Positions 11,961 to 22,728 of a stretch of DNA of 64,000 bases are shown here, piece by piece (positions within the stretch are counted from its first letter, which is position 1; every line of letters begins with the position of its first letter). Where the stretch lies: the NCBI RefSeq assembly GCF_040939455.1, contig NC_134120.1:56187001-56251000 (forward strand), given 5' to 3'. The notes below the pieces were generated by a model. It searched no databases, was not told where the DNA came from, and saw only the letters and a list, made by a program, of their open reading frames with translations. This DNA comes from Microcebus murinus. Lineage: Eukaryota > Chordata > Mammalia > Primates > Cheirogaleidae. The translations under genes were made by a program, and so were the position numbers.

Positions 11961-14900
11961 TAAGAGGGAGATGAGCTCTCACGCAAGCATTGAACGAATT
12001 CTACCAAATAACAAAATGAAGGGGGCTTAAGTATGGACTAAGACGAAAGGCTGAGCACCAGCTGAAGACCCTGGACAACCTCCACACCCACTCGTAGCAC
12101 CATTCAGTAAAAATACCAAATGGTTCGGTTTGCGAAACACATCCATGAGCATACCTGACGACCACCATCCACAATCTGATGACACATTTTTCATTTATAA
12201 AGCAGTTAAGAGTTTTAATAATCAAGAAATAGTTTTTAACCAAAACAAGAGAGAAAACATTGAAGTACCCACCTATTTATTATTAGATATACGCGGCCAT
12301 TGACTTTGGCATGGCTACGAGGTGAGACATGGAAGCACAGGATGCAGTGAGGAGACAGGGCAGAGAGAGAGAGGAGACTGTTAGACAGAGGTGAACGAAG
12401 TAGACTCTCGCAAGCTTTCTATCATGAGGTGCATCATCACCCGCAGGCTCCACGCCTTGACAAAGAGTCTAGACAGCAAGATTCAGTAGCAACAAAAAAT
12501 TAGACATACTCAGGGAAAATACATGAAGATAACAAGTCTCTTCATCCTTCTCATCACTCCCCATCTCATACACTTTATTAGGAATTTGTCATACTTAAAT
12601 TTTTCAAGGTATATTTTATCAAGAAAATATAATTTAAAAGATTGAATTTTGCTCCTTCCTCAGAATTAAAAAAAAAATCCTACTCAGTAACCATATTCAG
12701 CATGCTATTCTCTAAGGTTTTCTAAAATTGACAAAAAAATAGTCATTTCATTTCTATATGCATAACGATACTTTCCAAAACAAGCCATGTGCAAATGAAA
12801 GTGATATAAAAGTAATAGATATTTAAATGGTTCTTGAAAATTATTATTAATTATATAACAAACATTATAGTTATGTTCTACTATTGTATATTATTATCAA
12901 TATATACGTGAAAGGATATTCCCAAGATTGCCTACGTAGAAATAATAACAGTTTCTTTTACATATATTATAAAACTTTTTCATAATGCTAACTTTTTAAA
13001 CTCTGTAAGGCTAAACACAATAAATTCTGCTTCATGCACAAGTGACATGTGCCTATACTACAAGTATGTGTGCATGCCCATACACACACAGAAAAGCGGA
13101 CAAAACAGGAATAGAACAGGTGCATATTTCCAGAAACAATAGTGCATAAATTAGTTTAATAAACACAATGAACCCGTTATTGTTATCTCAATCCCGGTTA
13201 TCCCAATCTATGGCCACATTTTAGATAGCATCTCCTAAGGAAGTGGTAGCAGAGAAGCAAAGCGTGACAGCCAATCTTGACTCTGAAAAGATTTCTTTTT
13301 CCTCATCATTTTGATTTTAATGTAGTTGTCATGTCAGGACTCCAGGGACAAAAAATACTGCAAGGTGAAAATTATGAGTAAAGAATATACTACAATGCAA
13401 AAGAGTTGCTAAATGATTAGATATATGTCATATGTTCAAAGTTAAAATTTGGGGACTCTTATACCAAACTCTTGCATAAAATTCCAAAATACCAAATTTT
13501 AGTGAATTTTTCAAATTCCCTAAGGTTTTAAAAAACTTTTTTTCATAGAACTAAAAATGAAATCCTATGTGCCTAAACTCTTCAGAGAGACAACATTACA
13601 GACTTTCTCTTCACCCTTTAAATTTTCTTAGAAAGTCACTGTTAAGGGCGTGATTAGGCTAATCCATGCCCGTGAGGAAGGCAATTCATGGCCTCATATT
13701 GCTGTAGGTCATTTAGATATTTCTTCTCTTGTGGGGCTAAGGGTAAGGCTGTGAAGCTGCGAAAACAGCACACATCTTAACATGGGGCTGTGTTCCCTCC
13801 CTAGAACCTGTGTACTTAAAACACCACTAAACACACTGAGAGAGAACCCTGTGGAACAAATTCCATTTCCACATACACTAGGTCCAAAACCTGTGAGAAT
13901 TTAGGCTAATAAATCTTCACTGAGCTGAACTGTCTTCTGCAAAACTATGGTCCTGAAAACTCCTACTTTTCTGGGTAAATTGTGACCTATATTGAATTGC
14001 ATGACAGAAAACTCAGACAAACCACAAATAATGGCAAGAAAAATGCTCCTGCATACTGGAGGCATTTTTAATGAGAATATAATGAATATAGAAGAAAATA
14101 AAAGGCATTTAGAATAAAAAATTTATAAGAAGGTATCATTAAGCAAGTATCAATAATTGCATCTCTTTCACAAACATATAGATCTACTCTGCTAACTAAA
14201 ATGTTTTTCTTAATTATTAAATATGACCTGTGAAAATAATGGTGAGGGTTATAGTTAAATGAAGCATGTTACATAGAGTTAAGTATAAAATACTAGTTTT
14301 ATTCAAAGGAATTTAAGCAGTGTCAAAAGAATTATTAAATAATTATTTTTCTAATCATTAACAACTATCACTGGTTTTTCTTTTCTTTTCTTTTTTTTTA
14401 TTTCACACAGCATTATTTCTGATAACAACTCTCATTTTTCTATGCAGGCATTGCCTTTGTAAACTTTTGAACTGAGGATGATTTTTCTTACCAGCAAGTT
14501 TGTCTATGAATAATACCTCCTAGGGGTCTCCAAACTTTTAATAATTATTTTATTTTTCCTAATGTTTGATTACTACTGAAGGAAGTGAGAGTAAGTTTAC
14601 AGAGAGGATATACCACTTACTCTACCCACACTCTCCTGCTTGCTGGGGCGATAGGAGGAGAGAGGTTTAGCTGAGCCTGATTATTTATGGCGGTGAGATA
14701 GCATAAGAAATAATGAACGGTTGAAACCTTTTGACTACATTGCTTGGGAGTTACTGACATACTGATAGTCATCTGGAGTATCAGAATGAAAACTAAATGT
14801 AATCTTAGGTTAAGCAAAACATAATAATGAAAATAAATCTGCTGGTCATAAATAAAGGTTATAAAATGTTTTTTATCATGAAATAAAAGTGTTTTGGACC

Positions 14901-15774
14901 ATAATTCTAGTTCCTACTACAGCAGAAAATTGGAAGTTTAGTATTTTATGAAATGTGTATGATGCAATCCTACTTCTTCTCTTGATGTACTTATTTTTTC
15001 CCTTCAAGTCGAAGAATTAAGAATTTTCAACTCTGGCCTCTGTACTACTCTCAATACAGCCCTTTGCTCCTTTAGTTGCTTAACAAGTGTTTTTCCAAGA
15101 ACTGAATCAGGTTAACTATGAGGCAGAGAGGAAAATATCATTGTTAGCATTCATTAGAAGAATGCTTGTAATTTCTCTGTGATGGAACATTTGAAAGAAT
15201 TTGTGCTAACCCATTGTGGTTTGAACAAACATGGGGAGAAAATGTCATCTCTCATCTGTTACCTGTGGACAGCTTATAGTTATTGTAAGCTGCTAAAAGA
15301 AGTCATTCTCTTCTTAAATATTATTCTAGTGACTAGGCAATTGCAGATTCTGTCCTTTTAGCCAAGTTTCTACATTTCCAAAATGGAAGAGGAAATTCTG
15401 CCCATCATCTTTTGATGTGTTCTCATAGCACTTCTGTATTGCTAGTCATGGTAATAAAAACTCATCTTCCAAATTAACCAGATTCTGTAAGTGGAAATAC
15501 ACATGACCAACTCTAAAATATTTTAGTCTGTACAACTACTCTGAATCCACTCACAAGACTATCAAGTCACTTTAGTCACTACCAACTATTTCAGAGTGTA
15601 TCATCAAATATTATACATTTTTTTTCTCTTTTTGTTTTCACTCACAAGTTGATACTCATGGAAAGTTCAAGGTTGGAACTTTAAGTTAGATTAATTGGCT
15701 TCTTGCAAGGTAGCCAATTAGGTAAGGTTTCAAGGCTGCCTTCCTAAGATATGTGCTTTATTTTATTCCCTCAC

Positions 15775-15948
15775 CTGTAGATGGTGTTGTCTTCTTTGCT
15801 GGGAATGGACTTGAGGTCTGTGAGCTCAAGGAACCGGTCATGGAAATAGTGCAGGTGTAAAATGCACACCAGCAGAAAGGAGGTTGGGATGAATATTCGA
15901 GTGAATAGTTCAGCCACAGTAAACTGCTTTAAGCCAAGATCCTCAAGC
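15775..15948 (-). CDS. PIEZO2: PIEZO2 exon (10th of 12), transmembrane segment
   Basis: 174 nt, phase 2 in and phase 2 out. Acceptor GTTTTACAG|GCTTGA; donor CTACAG|GTGAGG. The first G completes a Lys codon. The peptide LEDLGLKQFTVAELFTRIF leads into the helix IPTSFLLVCILHLHYF and ends HDRFLELTDLKSIPSKEDN followed by TIY. It is identical to remembered human PIEZO2, a highly constrained segment. The following intron is about 10 kb. Confidence 0.98.
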
Positions 15949-16029
15949 CTGTAAAACAACAACAAAAATAATTAAAAAGAAGGGCCTTTCTTAGGCAATG
16001 AAGATATAGTCTCTTCATTATAAACTATG

Positions 16030-17440
16030 GCACAGTCTTACACTCCCTATATATTGTTGCATTCCTCTCTCCTGATTGGAATATTTGGCTTTTGTTCCCA
16101 CCAAGCCAACTAACCTACTTTTACAACAGTCAGTAACAACCTCGACATTGCCAAATTCAATGACTACTTCTCTAGCTTTACTTAATTCAACCTCAAGTTC
16201 TTTTTTAAACAAGCCAGGTCTTGATGCTGTCACACTTGCTTGGTTTCTTGTTCTGCCACAATCTCTTCCTTTTCTATTGGACCTCTAGAGGCCAAAATAT
16301 CCCCAGGACTCAGTTTTGGTCTCTTTTCTAGCTGTACTTTCCCCCTAGGTGATCTTGCCTAGTCCTGTGGATTTATATACCAACTTCATGCCAAGGACTC
16401 AAATGTGCATCTACAGTACTGCCTCCTTCCGTGGACTCTCAAACCCTAACTGCACAAGAAATTGGCTGTTTCACAGTTATTTCATATTTAGTGTTTTTAA
16501 AACAGTATTCTTGATTTCACTATTTTCCTTAGCAAAGCAGTTCTCTGCCCACCGCACCCACTCTAGTCTTCCCCAGAGAAATAAATGGTACAACTGTCCA
16601 CCCTGTGCAAAACTGAGAAATCACGTTTCCTTGACTCTTTCCCTTCACATCTCATTCATCCACATTTATTTCAGCCTCTTAAGCACCTCTTAAATCTGGC
16701 AACTCCTGTTATCCAACACCAACTATTCTAGCAACTAATCTGGCAGCTCCTGTTATCCAACACCAAATATCTCCAACACCAACTATTCTAGCTGAAGACA
16801 CCATCATTTCCCACAGGACCACTGCTGTTGCTCACTAGCTAGGCTTGTTGTTTCTACTCCCACACATCACTTTTTCTCAGGTAGTCAAGGGATCTTTAAA
16901 GATCGAAAAATTCTACCAAGAATAAAACACAAACCATACTATCTATTAAGTCATGCCTGTCCCAGGTGCCTGCCTGAACTCTCCCACTTCTTCTTTGTCC
17001 AGTCTCTTTGCTCCCAGCAGGGGAGCCTTCCTTCACTTCCTCCTGTGCACTGGGCCAAACCCTGACTTGCCCTAGGGCCTTTTCATGTGCTGGTATGGTC
17101 TTCCACAGCACAGCCTTCAACTCAGACACCTTTCCTAATACAAGCTCCTTTTTATCCTTCAGTGGGAGTTTCAACAACACCTCCTCAGTGAAGCCTGTCC
17201 TGATCACTCCATTTTTGGATAGTTTCCCCATTATTCACTACTTCGCCCTATTGTTTCCTTTACAGACCTGTCACACGTTGTAATTAACTTATTTTACATT
17301 AAGTAATCTTCTTGTTTGTCTCCTCTATAAGCGCCACAGGGCTTAGACTCTGTCTGTCCCATTTCCTGTCACATCTCCAAGCGCAAAACGGTGTCAGGCA
17401 CACGGAAAGCATCCAATCGACATTTGTTGAATAGCCCCGT
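16030..17440 (+). mobile_element. L2 element, sense
   Basis: Shows L2 3'-half wording: CCTAGGTGATCTTGCCTAGT, CTCAGTGAAGCCTGTCCTGA and a 3' end with CATCCAATCGACATTTGTTG. Substantially diverged; no intact frame. Confidence 0.8.
16693..16788. repeat. 44-bp tandem duplication plus partial third unit
   Basis: AATCTGGC..CTCCTGTTATCCAACACCA occurs at 16693 and again at 16737 (period 44). The second half, CCAACACCAACTATTCTAGC, recurs at the end. Local duplication inside the L2. Confidence 0.85.
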
Positions 17441-17884
17441 TAGTTACATTGGTCTAGCTACATGGTGATTCTTTCCTTTTAGACCGTTCTCCCAGTCGCT
17501 TCAATATACTCAGGTCAATTTCCAAGGCTGCTTGGATTTCTAAACTAATTTCAGAAGTGTATAGAAACAAATTAGAAAAGGATAGAGTGCTCTCTATAAC
17601 GTGTGCAGGAAAAGCTATCTCATCATCACGAGTCCACCAGCACTGAGAGCAAGGTCTTGCTGGGCGGCACTCAGCACGCCTTAGAATCTCTGCACTAGCA
17701 GCAGCAGCGAGGAAAGTTAGCTGCTTTACGTTACGAGTCCACGAACCTACGAACTAGAGAATTCGGCTCCAATTCGGAGAGCAGGAAGTACAACTAAGTA
17801 CTAAGCAGGGGTATTTCACATGCAACTGACATTAGAAAATGTCAATGTCATTTCATTAAGATGGATTTGAAAATTAATTTTTCA

Positions 17885-17995
17885 GTCAGTATTCTTGGAG
17901 TACCTACTATGTTCCAAGCTTAGGACTAGGTAGAGGGAACACAAAGATGACTAAGTTACAAATCCTGTTCTCAAGGAACTTATAGACATTGATGA
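17885..17995 (-). mobile_element. L2 3' end, antisense
   Basis: TACCTACTATGTTCCAAGC...ACACAAAGATGACTAAGTTA, then TCAAGGAACTTATAGAC, is the reversed L2 3' end pattern. Confidence 0.7.
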
Positions 17996-18097
17996 ATTAT
18001 GTTTTACTAAAATCTTCTTTAAAGATGTTTTGAACAATATGCATTCCAGTTTTTATCCTGTTTCTCATTTTCACAACCCATTGTACGCCAAGCTTAC

Positions 18098-18246
18098 TTT
18101 TCCTTTTTCAGCCCAGTCATGTTTTGCCACAGGCCTGGGAAGTTTTCAAATTGATATGTGTATATAAAGATGAGCACCAGCATAGTGTAAATAACCACTG
18201 ACATCCAAAAATATTTTAGAATTCTCCTCCACCACTCATAGTGTAC
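18098..18246 (-). CDS. PIEZO2: PIEZO2 exon (9th of 12), transmembrane helix
   Basis: 149 nt: 49 codons plus two bases (phase 0 in, phase 2 out). Acceptor GATCCACAG|GTACAC; donor GGAAAA|GTAAGC. The peptide is VHYEWWRRILKYF, then a helix WMSVVIYTMLVLIFIYTYQF, then ENFPGLWQNMTGLKKE. NMT is an N-glycosylation sequon by pattern only; its topology is not established here. No single open reading frame longer than 60 codons covers this exon, so it was recovered by matching the expected protein. Confidence 0.97.
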
Positions 18247-18434
18247 CTGTGGATCAGATATTGAAAAACAAATGAGAAAAAAACCCAGTTTTAGAAAAAC
18301 TCACAAAAATATCTGGCTTATTTAAGACAACTGATTACATATACAAATGTTTGAAAATAAAGGCTATTTATTTCTAGTTTATATTCTGTTTCTAATATAG
18401 TTGAATGGATCAGGGTTAGAATCCCAGTTCTAGG

Positions 18435-19007
18435 TGTGAACTAAAATAAAATCTTAAGGCTCCCCCCTCCCCCGACTGGCTGACTGAATGGACCTCCTCT
18501 TGGCCAAGGGGATATCCTAAAACTAAATTGCCTCCTATGAGGAAGGAGGTCAGACATGCCTCATAATGCACCTCCCCTTATTGGAGACATCCTTTGTAAA
18601 CCATTAACAGGTATAAGGCTACGCAAGACAAATCTGTAGGTCCTCAATTTATACAACAAATATATGTTCACGGCTTGTCTCTAATTAACAGCTCCTTATC
18701 TTAAAACATTCCAAGCCTTTAGACAAAGCTTCATGTCTTTAAGCAATTACAAGTCAAAAAATCTTTAAACCCACCTGTACCTTGTAGGCCCCCTGCTTTA
18801 AGATGGCCCACCTTTCCACATATTGATTTATGACTTTACCTGTAACCCCTGCCTCTCTGAAATGTATAAAACCAAATTGTAACCCACACAGTAATTCAAC
18901 TTGCTCAAGGCTTCTTGGGTGTGGCTCCGTGTTATGGTCGTCAAATTTGGCTCAGAATAAATCTCTTTAAAATTATTTTATAGACTTTGGCTTCTTTTCT
19001 GTTGACA
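18435..19007 (+). mobile_element. Solo LTR of an ERV-type element
   Basis: Starts TG and ends CA. It contains CCCCCTGCTTTAAGATGGCC, a TATA-like AATGTATAAAACC segment and an AATAAA signal about 50 bases before the end. The flanking bases TAGG and CAGG are a possible degenerate 4-bp duplication. No internal viral sequence is present. The subfamily was not identified. Confidence 0.75.
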
Positions 19008-19579
19008 CAGGTGGTTGCTGACTGTGTCTTTGGGCAAGTTGCTGGACCTTACTGAGCAACAGTTTCCTTCTCCGTAAGTACCTACTTTGCAGAGTTGTTA
19101 TGATGGTGAAATAGATAATATTTACAAGGCTCCTAGCATGATATCTGGTTCAATGAATGGTCAGATAGGTGCTGCTCTCATTATAGTTATTATTAATGAG
19201 GAAAACTGCATAAGTTTTGAAATTCAAAGCAGTATTTGATGAACAAAAATGTGAAACAATCACAGAGAGAAGACAACTCTCTTTACTATAAGCTGTGGAT
19301 ACACATTAGAAAATATCTATACAGAATTTTAAAGAGTATTAAAAAGTTCATTGATTTCTATTGAGATATTTTTATCTTCATATATAATATACTCTTATTT
19401 ATTATACTTGCTTTATCTGTTTTGTTAGCTACCTGCAAGGATATTTTATGGTTGCACACATTTCTATCATTGAGCTACCTTCTATCATTAAGTAAAACTG
19501 AGTTTGTGGAGAGGTCAATGCATTTTATATAATCTTTTATAAATTTTAATTAATGAAATACTGAAGCAGTCAATACAGT

Positions 19580-19645
19580 ATACATATATATGTATATACA
19601 CATGCATACACACATGCATGAATACATACATACACACATATAGTC
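19580..19645. repeat. TA/CA-rich simple repeat
   Basis: ATACATATATATGTATATAC and CACATGCATACACACATGCA alternation. Confidence 0.85.
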
Positions 19646-20017
19646 TTCTGATTCCAAAGCCTGAAATGTAAGTTAGCTGAGAATCCGCTACTATTTTATA
19701 TTATCTAGCCACTGCTTCTAAATTACTATTCAAAAATGTAATATAATTTTACTTATTTCTTTTTTTGATCAAGAATTTTTGAAAAACTTATGAACTTTTT
19801 TCTGACCTTTAAAGAATCTAAAATTTTAAAATAGTAAACAAGTTGAAAACAGTCATTTCCCATTTTTGGATTCTTAGGATATAATGTTTGAATCTCACCA
19901 ATCACTTTACATGATATGTTCCTGGGATTATTAATTTAGAAACTCTGCAAAGGTGGCTCATATATGCTCCTGTGACAGATGTGAGAATTAAAAAATAGGG
20001 GACAATTGTCTACCTAC

Positions 20018-20316
20018 CTGATACAAGGCCACACAGAACAGGAACAGCACCATGTAGATGATTTTGTACATGACGATTTTACCCTCAAAGCTGACAAAGA
20101 AGAACATGCCTCCACAGACATAGATCCAGTACTTGATGAACATGGCCACCACCAAGTTGCCCAGCACTTTCATGATGTCCTGGTCATCTTCTTCTTCTTC
20201 CTCTTCCTCTTCCTCCTTCTCTTCCTTCTTTCTCTCTTGCTTCTCTTCCTTGGCTTCCTCTTCTTCCTCCTCCTTTCTGGGCTCTCCTTCCACTTGGATG
20301 TCTTGAAGTTCCTCAT
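20018..20316 (-). CDS. PIEZO2: PIEZO2 exon (8th of 12), poly-Glu loop and two helices
   Basis: 299 nt, phase 1 in and phase 0 out. The acceptor is TATTTTGAAG|ATGAGG, weak by base content because A and G interrupt the pyrimidine tract. The donor is TATCAG|GTAGGT. The peptide opens DEELQDIQVEGEPRK, then a very acidic tract rich in Glu and Lys with a run of nine Glu before DDQDIMK. Two hydrophobic stretches follow: VLGNLVVAMFIKYWIYVCGG and IVMYKIIYMVLFLFCVALYQ. The Glu run is longer and purer than the human one I remember (VEQEEAEEEDEQD), suggesting triplet expansion. The frame stays open upstream of the acceptor, but those residues are intronic. Confidence 0.97.
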
Positions 20317-21814
20317 CTTCAAAATAGAAAACTGAGCCATTATAATGAGCTGGATCCCCGACCAGATACAACTTTGACATTGTGTAATATATATGTGACA
20401 TAGAAACATGAATTTTATGAGTTATTCCATGATTTGAATGAGTTTAGAGTGTTCAAATAAACAAGACACCATTCATCCTGAACTATAGTTTAAGAGAATA
20501 TAAATTTGGTAATATCTTTATACTGATTTCTAAAAAATATCTTTTTCATTTCCAATATTTAATGATAACTTTAGTACTGCAGGATCTAGAAAAACGAATA
20601 GGCACTAATAGCACAAATAAAAATGATTATATCAATTTCAAATTCTAATTGTTTTCATGGTTTTAGAAAATCCAAGTAGCAATTTACTAAATGTCATGAA
20701 TGCTAACAATCTTAACCAAAAAGCATGCCTTTAAATAAAAGTGTAAGAGTTAAAGCCAAATATAATTTAATTTAAATTAAGTTTAAAGAGCAATTGTATT
20801 TTAGGTTTAAAACAAGTTTATGCATTGAAATTAAGAACTTATTTTGTCTTGCTTTAAAAGATGCTAATACATAGGACTCATTTCAGGGTTACGAAGGCTT
20901 GTATTTGAATAATTTGAGTAATTATTTCAATTATAATTTTTGGATACTTTTGAATAATTCATTCAAACAACCAGTAGATTCATAGAGAGAGGGGAATGAA
21001 CATGAAGTGAGGGGTGAGAACAACTATTGATCTCAAATTACCATCCTCTCCCAAAATTAACTGGTTAATTTAATCATTCTGTTGAACAGAGACATCCAAA
21101 CTCATATAGGCAAGACTTAAATGTTATAGACAGACTTTTTCTGCTGAAAAATAACTCAATGGTCAGGTCTAAATAGGAAACTATATTTAAAAAAAAGTTG
21201 ATCTGTGTTGGTTTTCTTATAGTTACCAGTTCAATCTTAAGGCTACCAGCCCAGTTTCTGTGGACTCTTACAGTCTCCTTTTTAAAGACTATACTACTTA
21301 ACTTCACTAATATTCTCCATTCCATTCTATAAACATTAAACACATTTATTGTTATCTCTAGGGAGCTAATTCTTATTTTACTTACACAGAAGGTCTAAAA
21401 CTATAAAGGTGATAATAACATCATTTTCTTTTTTTTCTTTTTACTTTGTGGTATGTTATTTTTAGGAAAAGAGAAGATTTGAATTTAAAAGATTTGAGTC
21501 AGTTTCTTGGTTCCAATACTCAGTAAAAGCATGACCTTGGAGAAATCATTCAATTTCTCTGAGTCTCTCTTTCTTCTTCCATTGGGAATCACTTTCTTAA
21601 GAATCAAATGGCACATTTTTAAAAACCCATTGTGAACTCTCATGTGTATTCTCAAAGTCACATACTATAATAATGTTATTTATTGCTTCAATGTCCATAT
21701 TTGGCTCCCACCAAGTCTGAAGCATAGAGGCTTTCTGATGTATTTTCAGGGTCTTTCTCTTTAACTGTGCTAAGCATAAAAATCTCCAATCACACACTGT
21801 CCACACTAATTTAC
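20317..21814 (-). other. PIEZO2: PIEZO2 intron, 1.5 kb
   Basis: AT-rich; no named repeat or RNA gene recognised. Confidence 0.85.
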
Positions 21815-21938
21815 CTTTTTCTTCGTTTTCCTGACTGCCAATTTTGACTTCAGATAAAAGGGCTTCCTTTTCTTGAAGAGCTTTTTGCTCTGTGAGGTGC
21901 TGCCTCAGAAGCAGCCAAAAAGTAATAGTGAAAAGAAT
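21815..21938 (-). CDS. PIEZO2: PIEZO2 exon (7th of 12), helix plus charged linker
   Basis: 124 nt: 41 codons plus one base (phase 0 in, phase 1 out). Acceptor TAATTTCAG|ATTCTT; donor AAAAAG|GTAAAT. The peptide starts with a helix, ILFTITFWLLLRQHL, followed by TEQKALQEKEALLSEVKI and GSQENEEK, a likely amphipathic or coiled helix on the cytosolic face. The terminal G pairs with AT of the next exon to give Asp. Confidence 0.97.
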
Positions 21939-22054
21939 CTGAAATTAGAGAAGTAGCAAAACAAGAATTAAGCAATCATTTGAAGTACAAACAAATTTCA
22001 ACAATATAAATCTCCTTACATGTCAGTGGGAGCACAATAAGAGATACAGTTCAG

Positions 22055-22072
22055 CTGAAATTCACTGCTTTT
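22055..22072. repeat. Target-site duplication, left copy, of the large L1
   Basis: An 18-base sequence identical to 29206-29223, marking the 3' end of the antisense L1. The T-rich bases just inside (22073-22075) are all that remains of a poly-A tail. Confidence 0.92.
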
Positions 22073-22374
22073 TTTGGATATAAATTTATGGGGTACAAGT
22101 GTAATTTTATTACATGGATATATTGTGTAGTGGTGAAGCCTGGGCTTTTAGGGTACCCATCGCCTGAATAATGTATATCATACCCATTAAGTAATTTCTC
22201 ATCACCCACCTCCTTCTCACCCCCCACCCTTGCATGTCTCTATTGTCCATTAGTAGATGTTATTTAGCTCCCACTTATAAGTGAAGAACCTGTGGTATTT
22301 CTCTTTCTGTTTCTGAGTTGTTTCACTTAAGATAACAGCCTCCAATTCTATCCATGTTGCTGCAAAAGACATGA

Positions 22375-22380
<6 letters not shown>

Positions 22381-22414
<34 letters not shown>

Positions 22415-22431
22415 TCTCTCTCTCTCTCTCT
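22381..22431. repeat. (TC)n microsatellite
   Basis: About 50 bases of TC interrupted once by an extra CA, followed by a T run that joins the SINE tail. Confidence 0.95.
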
Positions 22432-22728
22432 TTTTTTTTTTTCTTGAGATAGGATCTTGTTCTGTTGCTTGGGCTAGAGGCTAGAGTGCAGCTGCATCAT
22501 CATAGCTCACTGCAATTTCAAACTCCTGAACTCAGGTGATCCTTTTGCCTCGGCCTCCTGAGTAGCTGTCATTATAGATGTGTACCACAACACCTGGCTA
22601 ATTTCTTTTTATTTTGTAGAGACAAGGTCTCCTTATGTTGCCCAGGCTGGTCTGGAACTCCTGGCCTCAAGCAATCCTGTCAGCTTCACAAAGTGGTGGG
22701 ATTGCAGGTGTGAGCCATTATTCCCAGC
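22384..22728 (-). mobile_element. Alu-like SINE, antisense, inside the L1
   Basis: A dimeric Alu-type SINE in reverse: T-rich tail, GAGATAGGATCTTGTTCTG-like start, TAGCTCACTGCAATTTCAAA, GTAGAGACAAGGTCTC and a TGTGAGCCATTATTCCCAGC-like end. A direct repeat TGATTTCATTCT at 22372-22383 and 22729-22740 brackets both the SINE and a (TC)n microsatellite, so the microsatellite grew from the element's tail. Confidence 0.92.

Larger units (their letters stand above)
5803..15774 (-). other. PIEZO2: PIEZO2 intron, 10 kb
   Basis: Contains an L1 ORF2 fragment (about 8048-8335), a 17-base G run (8594-8610), an Alu-like SINE (9654-9997) and a stretch resembling antisense L2 (about 11690-11960). The remainder, including 12300-15770, is AT-rich sequence in which I recognise no repeat, exon or RNA gene. 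Confidence 0.85.
15949..18097 (-). other. PIEZO2: PIEZO2 intron, 2.1 kb
   Basis: Mostly filled by an old L2 in plus orientation (about 16030-17440) that includes a local tandem duplication, followed by a short antisense L2 3' end (about 17885-17995). Confidence 0.85.
18247..20017 (-). other. PIEZO2: PIEZO2 intron, 1.8 kb
   Basis: Contains a solo LTR (18435-19007) and a TA/CA-rich simple repeat (about 19580-19645). The rest is AT-rich with nothing recognised. Confidence 0.85.

Noticed and set aside
20006..20335. Plus-strand Phe/Leu-rich open frame resembling a membrane protein
   Set aside because: Antisense shadow of the poly-Glu exon; CTT/CTC triplets are GAA/GAG reversed.
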